Of a stretch of DNA of 64,000 bases, positions 62,701 to 64,000 are shown piece after piece. The stretch spans positions 62,001-126,000 of the forward strand of contig NZ_JOJE01000008.1 of assembly GCF_000720255.1 (NCBI RefSeq), given 5' to 3'. The notes below the pieces were generated by a model. The model searched no databases, was not told the DNA's origin, and was given only the letters and a program-made list of their open reading frames with translations. Made by a program: the position numbers and the translations under genes. How positions within the stretch are numbered: the first letter of the stretch is position 1; every line of letters starts with the position of its first letter. This DNA is from Streptomyces griseus subsp. griseus (GTDB lineage: Bacteria; Actinomycetota; Actinomycetes; Streptomycetales; Streptomycetaceae).

Positions 62701-62745
62701 CCATGTTTCACCGCCGTTTTCCCAGGTCGTTCCATGTTTCACCGC
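62701..62745. repeat. 14-bp direct repeat overlapping the PucR stop codon
   Basis: CCATGTTTCACCGC occurs at 62701-62714 and 62732-62745. The second copy covers the PucR TGA (62739-62741 on the plus strand as TCA). It looks like a small tandem duplication of the gene end. Confidence 0.6.
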
Positions 62746-64000
62746 TGTTGCGCGTCATGCGCGAGGAGCGCGATGTGCACCGACGCCGCCTGCTCGAAGT
62801 CGTCGAGGTCGACGCCGAGCCGGGCCTGTATCGCCTCCAGCCGTCGGTACAGCGCGGGCCGGGACACGTGGTGCAGCTGGGCGGTGCGGGACTTGTTGCG
62901 GCCGGTGGCGAGATAGGTCCGCAGCACCGACAGCAGATCCTCGTCGGCGGCGCACAGCAGCCCGTCCAGCTCCCGCTCGGCGAAGGACTGCACCTGCGGG
63001 TCGTCCCGCAGCAGCCGGATCAGCCCGCGCAGATGGACGTCCCGCAGCCGTACGACGGCCGGCAGGTCGAGCGCGGCCGCGGAGTCGGCCACGGCGTCCG
63101 CGACGTGCTGCGCCTCGCGCAGTCCGGAGGGCACGTCGTCCCAGGCGGTACGGGCGTCGGCGGCGGCGACCGTGCGGACCGCGCCGGACTCGGTGCGCAG
63201 CCGGGCGGCGAAGTGGGCCGTCAGCGCCTGGGCGTCCTGGTCGCGGGCGAGGCTCAGCAGCACGGCGGTCGCCCCGTCGGCGAGTTCGGCGACGAGCCCG
63301 GACAGCCCCAGCATGCGCAGTACGCGGTCGATCCCGGCCGGGTCGCCGTCGTGCACGACGAGCGGCACGAACGTGCGCCGGTTGACCGGCAGTCCGGCGG
63401 CCCGCGCGCGGGGCAGCAGCTGCCGGGCCGCCACGACACCGGAGACGAGGTCCGTCAGCAGGCTCTGAGCCGACTGTTCCTCCCAGGTGTGGGCGGAGTT
63501 GCCGGCGAGCATCCGGTGCAGCACGAGGGCCTCCGCGGCCCGGTCGGCGAGCAGCCGTCCGGCGGCGGTGTCGCCGCGGTAGCCGCACAGCATGATCCGG
63601 CCCCACCGCTCACCACGTCCGGCCAGCTCGGCGCGGATCCAGCCGTCGCCCTCGGTCCCGCCGGCCTGGCGGGCGATGCGCTCCCAGTCGCGCAGCACGT
63701 CGTCGACGGCCGGCCGTTCCCCGGCCGTGGCGAGGACACGGTGGGCGAGATTGGTGACGACGACGGGGCAGGCGCTGTGCTGGGCGACCTCGTCGAGGAG
63801 GCGTTGCAGCGGCGCGCCCGCGGTGATGAGCCCGGTGAGGGCCGTGCGCACGGACTCGGAGAGGCTGACGGCGGCGAACTTGCGCCGGACCAGCCGGGCC
63901 TGGACCTCCTCCGTCAGCTCGGCGAAGGGGAACGGCCGGTGCAGCACGATCATGGGCAGCCCGCACCGCTCGGCGGCCCGGCGCATCGCCTCCGGCGGGG
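62739..64000 (-). CDS. PucR family transcriptional regulator (partial)
   Basis: At least 419 residues. The gene runs off the right edge: the frame continues upstream of the first Met as PPEAMRRAAERCGLP, the middle of the PucR N-terminal purine-catabolism domain. The C-terminal helix-turn-helix of the PucR/CdaR type is intact (LRTYLATGRNKSRTAQLHHVSRPALYRRLEAIQARL). PucR proteins control purine or pyrimidine catabolism in response to metabolites, which fits the adjoining genes for dihydropyrimidine degradation. Confidence 0.92.
   Translation of the reverse strand, partial: PPEAMRRAAERCGLPMIVLHRPFPFAELTEEVQARLVRRKFAAVSLSESVRTALTGLITAGAPLQRLLDEVAQHSACPVVVTNLAHRVLATAGERPAVDDVLRDWERIARQAGGTEGDGWIRAELAGRGERWGRIMLCGYRGDTAAGRLLADRAAEALVLHRMLAGNSAHTWEEQSAQSLLTDLVSGVVAARQLLPRARAAGLPVNRRTFVPLVVHDGDPAGIDRVLRMLGLSGLVAELADGATAVLLSLARDQDAQALTAHFAARLRTESGAVRTVAAADARTAWDDVPSGLREAQHVADAVADSAAALDLPAVVRLRDVHLRGLIRLLRDDPQVQSFAERELDGLLCAADEDLLSVLRTYLATGRNKSRTAQLHHVSRPALYRRLEAIQARLGVDLDDFEQAASVHIALLAHDAQQR

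Overview
The window is a stretch of high-GC actinobacterial chromosome, almost certainly Streptomyces. Codon third positions are strongly G/C, and the gene families are typical of the genus: a PAS-GAF-SpoIIE-HATPase phosphatase, an ethylmalonyl-CoA pathway cluster, a secreted tripeptidyl-aminopeptidase-like hydrolase, a DHA2 exporter, several TetR regulators and a PucR regulator. I see no tRNA or rRNA gene, CRISPR array, transposase or phage gene. Both edges look like ordinary chromosome. The last gene (PucR) runs off the right end.

Layout. 1-11.2 kb holds housekeeping and accessory singletons: a methyltransferase, a serine phosphatase, a large MFS exporter with C-terminal beta-sandwich repeats, an SRPBCC protein, a radical SAM protein behind a LexA-type SOS box, a secreted S33 peptidase, a RidA-GNAT pair and a HEAT-repeat protein. 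11.5-20.9 kb is the ethylmalonyl-CoA block: a double 3-hydroxyacyl-CoA dehydrogenase, a TetR regulator, then the tight operon ccr-ecm-mcl-maoC-mcd, which assimilates acetyl-CoA and supplies ethylmalonyl/methylmalonyl-CoA. 21.0-22.5 kb is psd-pssA for phosphatidylethanolamine, closed by a perfect 46-bp bidirectional terminator.

22.6-28.3 kb is the most unusual part. A GT-C membrane glycosyltransferase, a BceB/MacB-like FtsX permease and its ATPase are read leftward. A 134-residue secreted protein of unknown family is read rightward. The two divergent sets start from near-identical promoters (shared blocks from -35 to about +15), each about 205 bp upstream of its start codon.

28.3-33 kb has glycerate kinase, ADP-ribosylglycohydrolase, a Nudix hydrolase, an orphan ribbon-helix-helix protein and a sirtuin. 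33-37 kb has a TetR/hydrolase divergent pair with twin operators, a DUF1330 gene cut by an in-frame amber codon, and a PL9-type pectate lyase whose promoter carries a LacI-like palindrome at +1. 36.9-42.6 kb has a cold-shock protein and DEAD-box helicase, the alkylation-repair genes adaA-alkA and ogt, and dihydrolipoamide dehydrogenase.

42.7-57.5 kb has a giant nitrate reductase/flavoprotein fusion, a macrodomain protein, an FAD oxidoreductase, an inositol-monophosphatase family enzyme, gamma-glutamyltransferase, a CapA protein behind a phosphoribosyltransferase-hydrolase fusion, PolX, and a secreted protein. 57.5-64 kb is a reductive pyrimidine/hydantoin catabolism cluster: NCS1 permease, F420-type LLM oxidoreductase, dihydropyrimidinase, beta-ureidopropionase-like amidase and PucR regulator.
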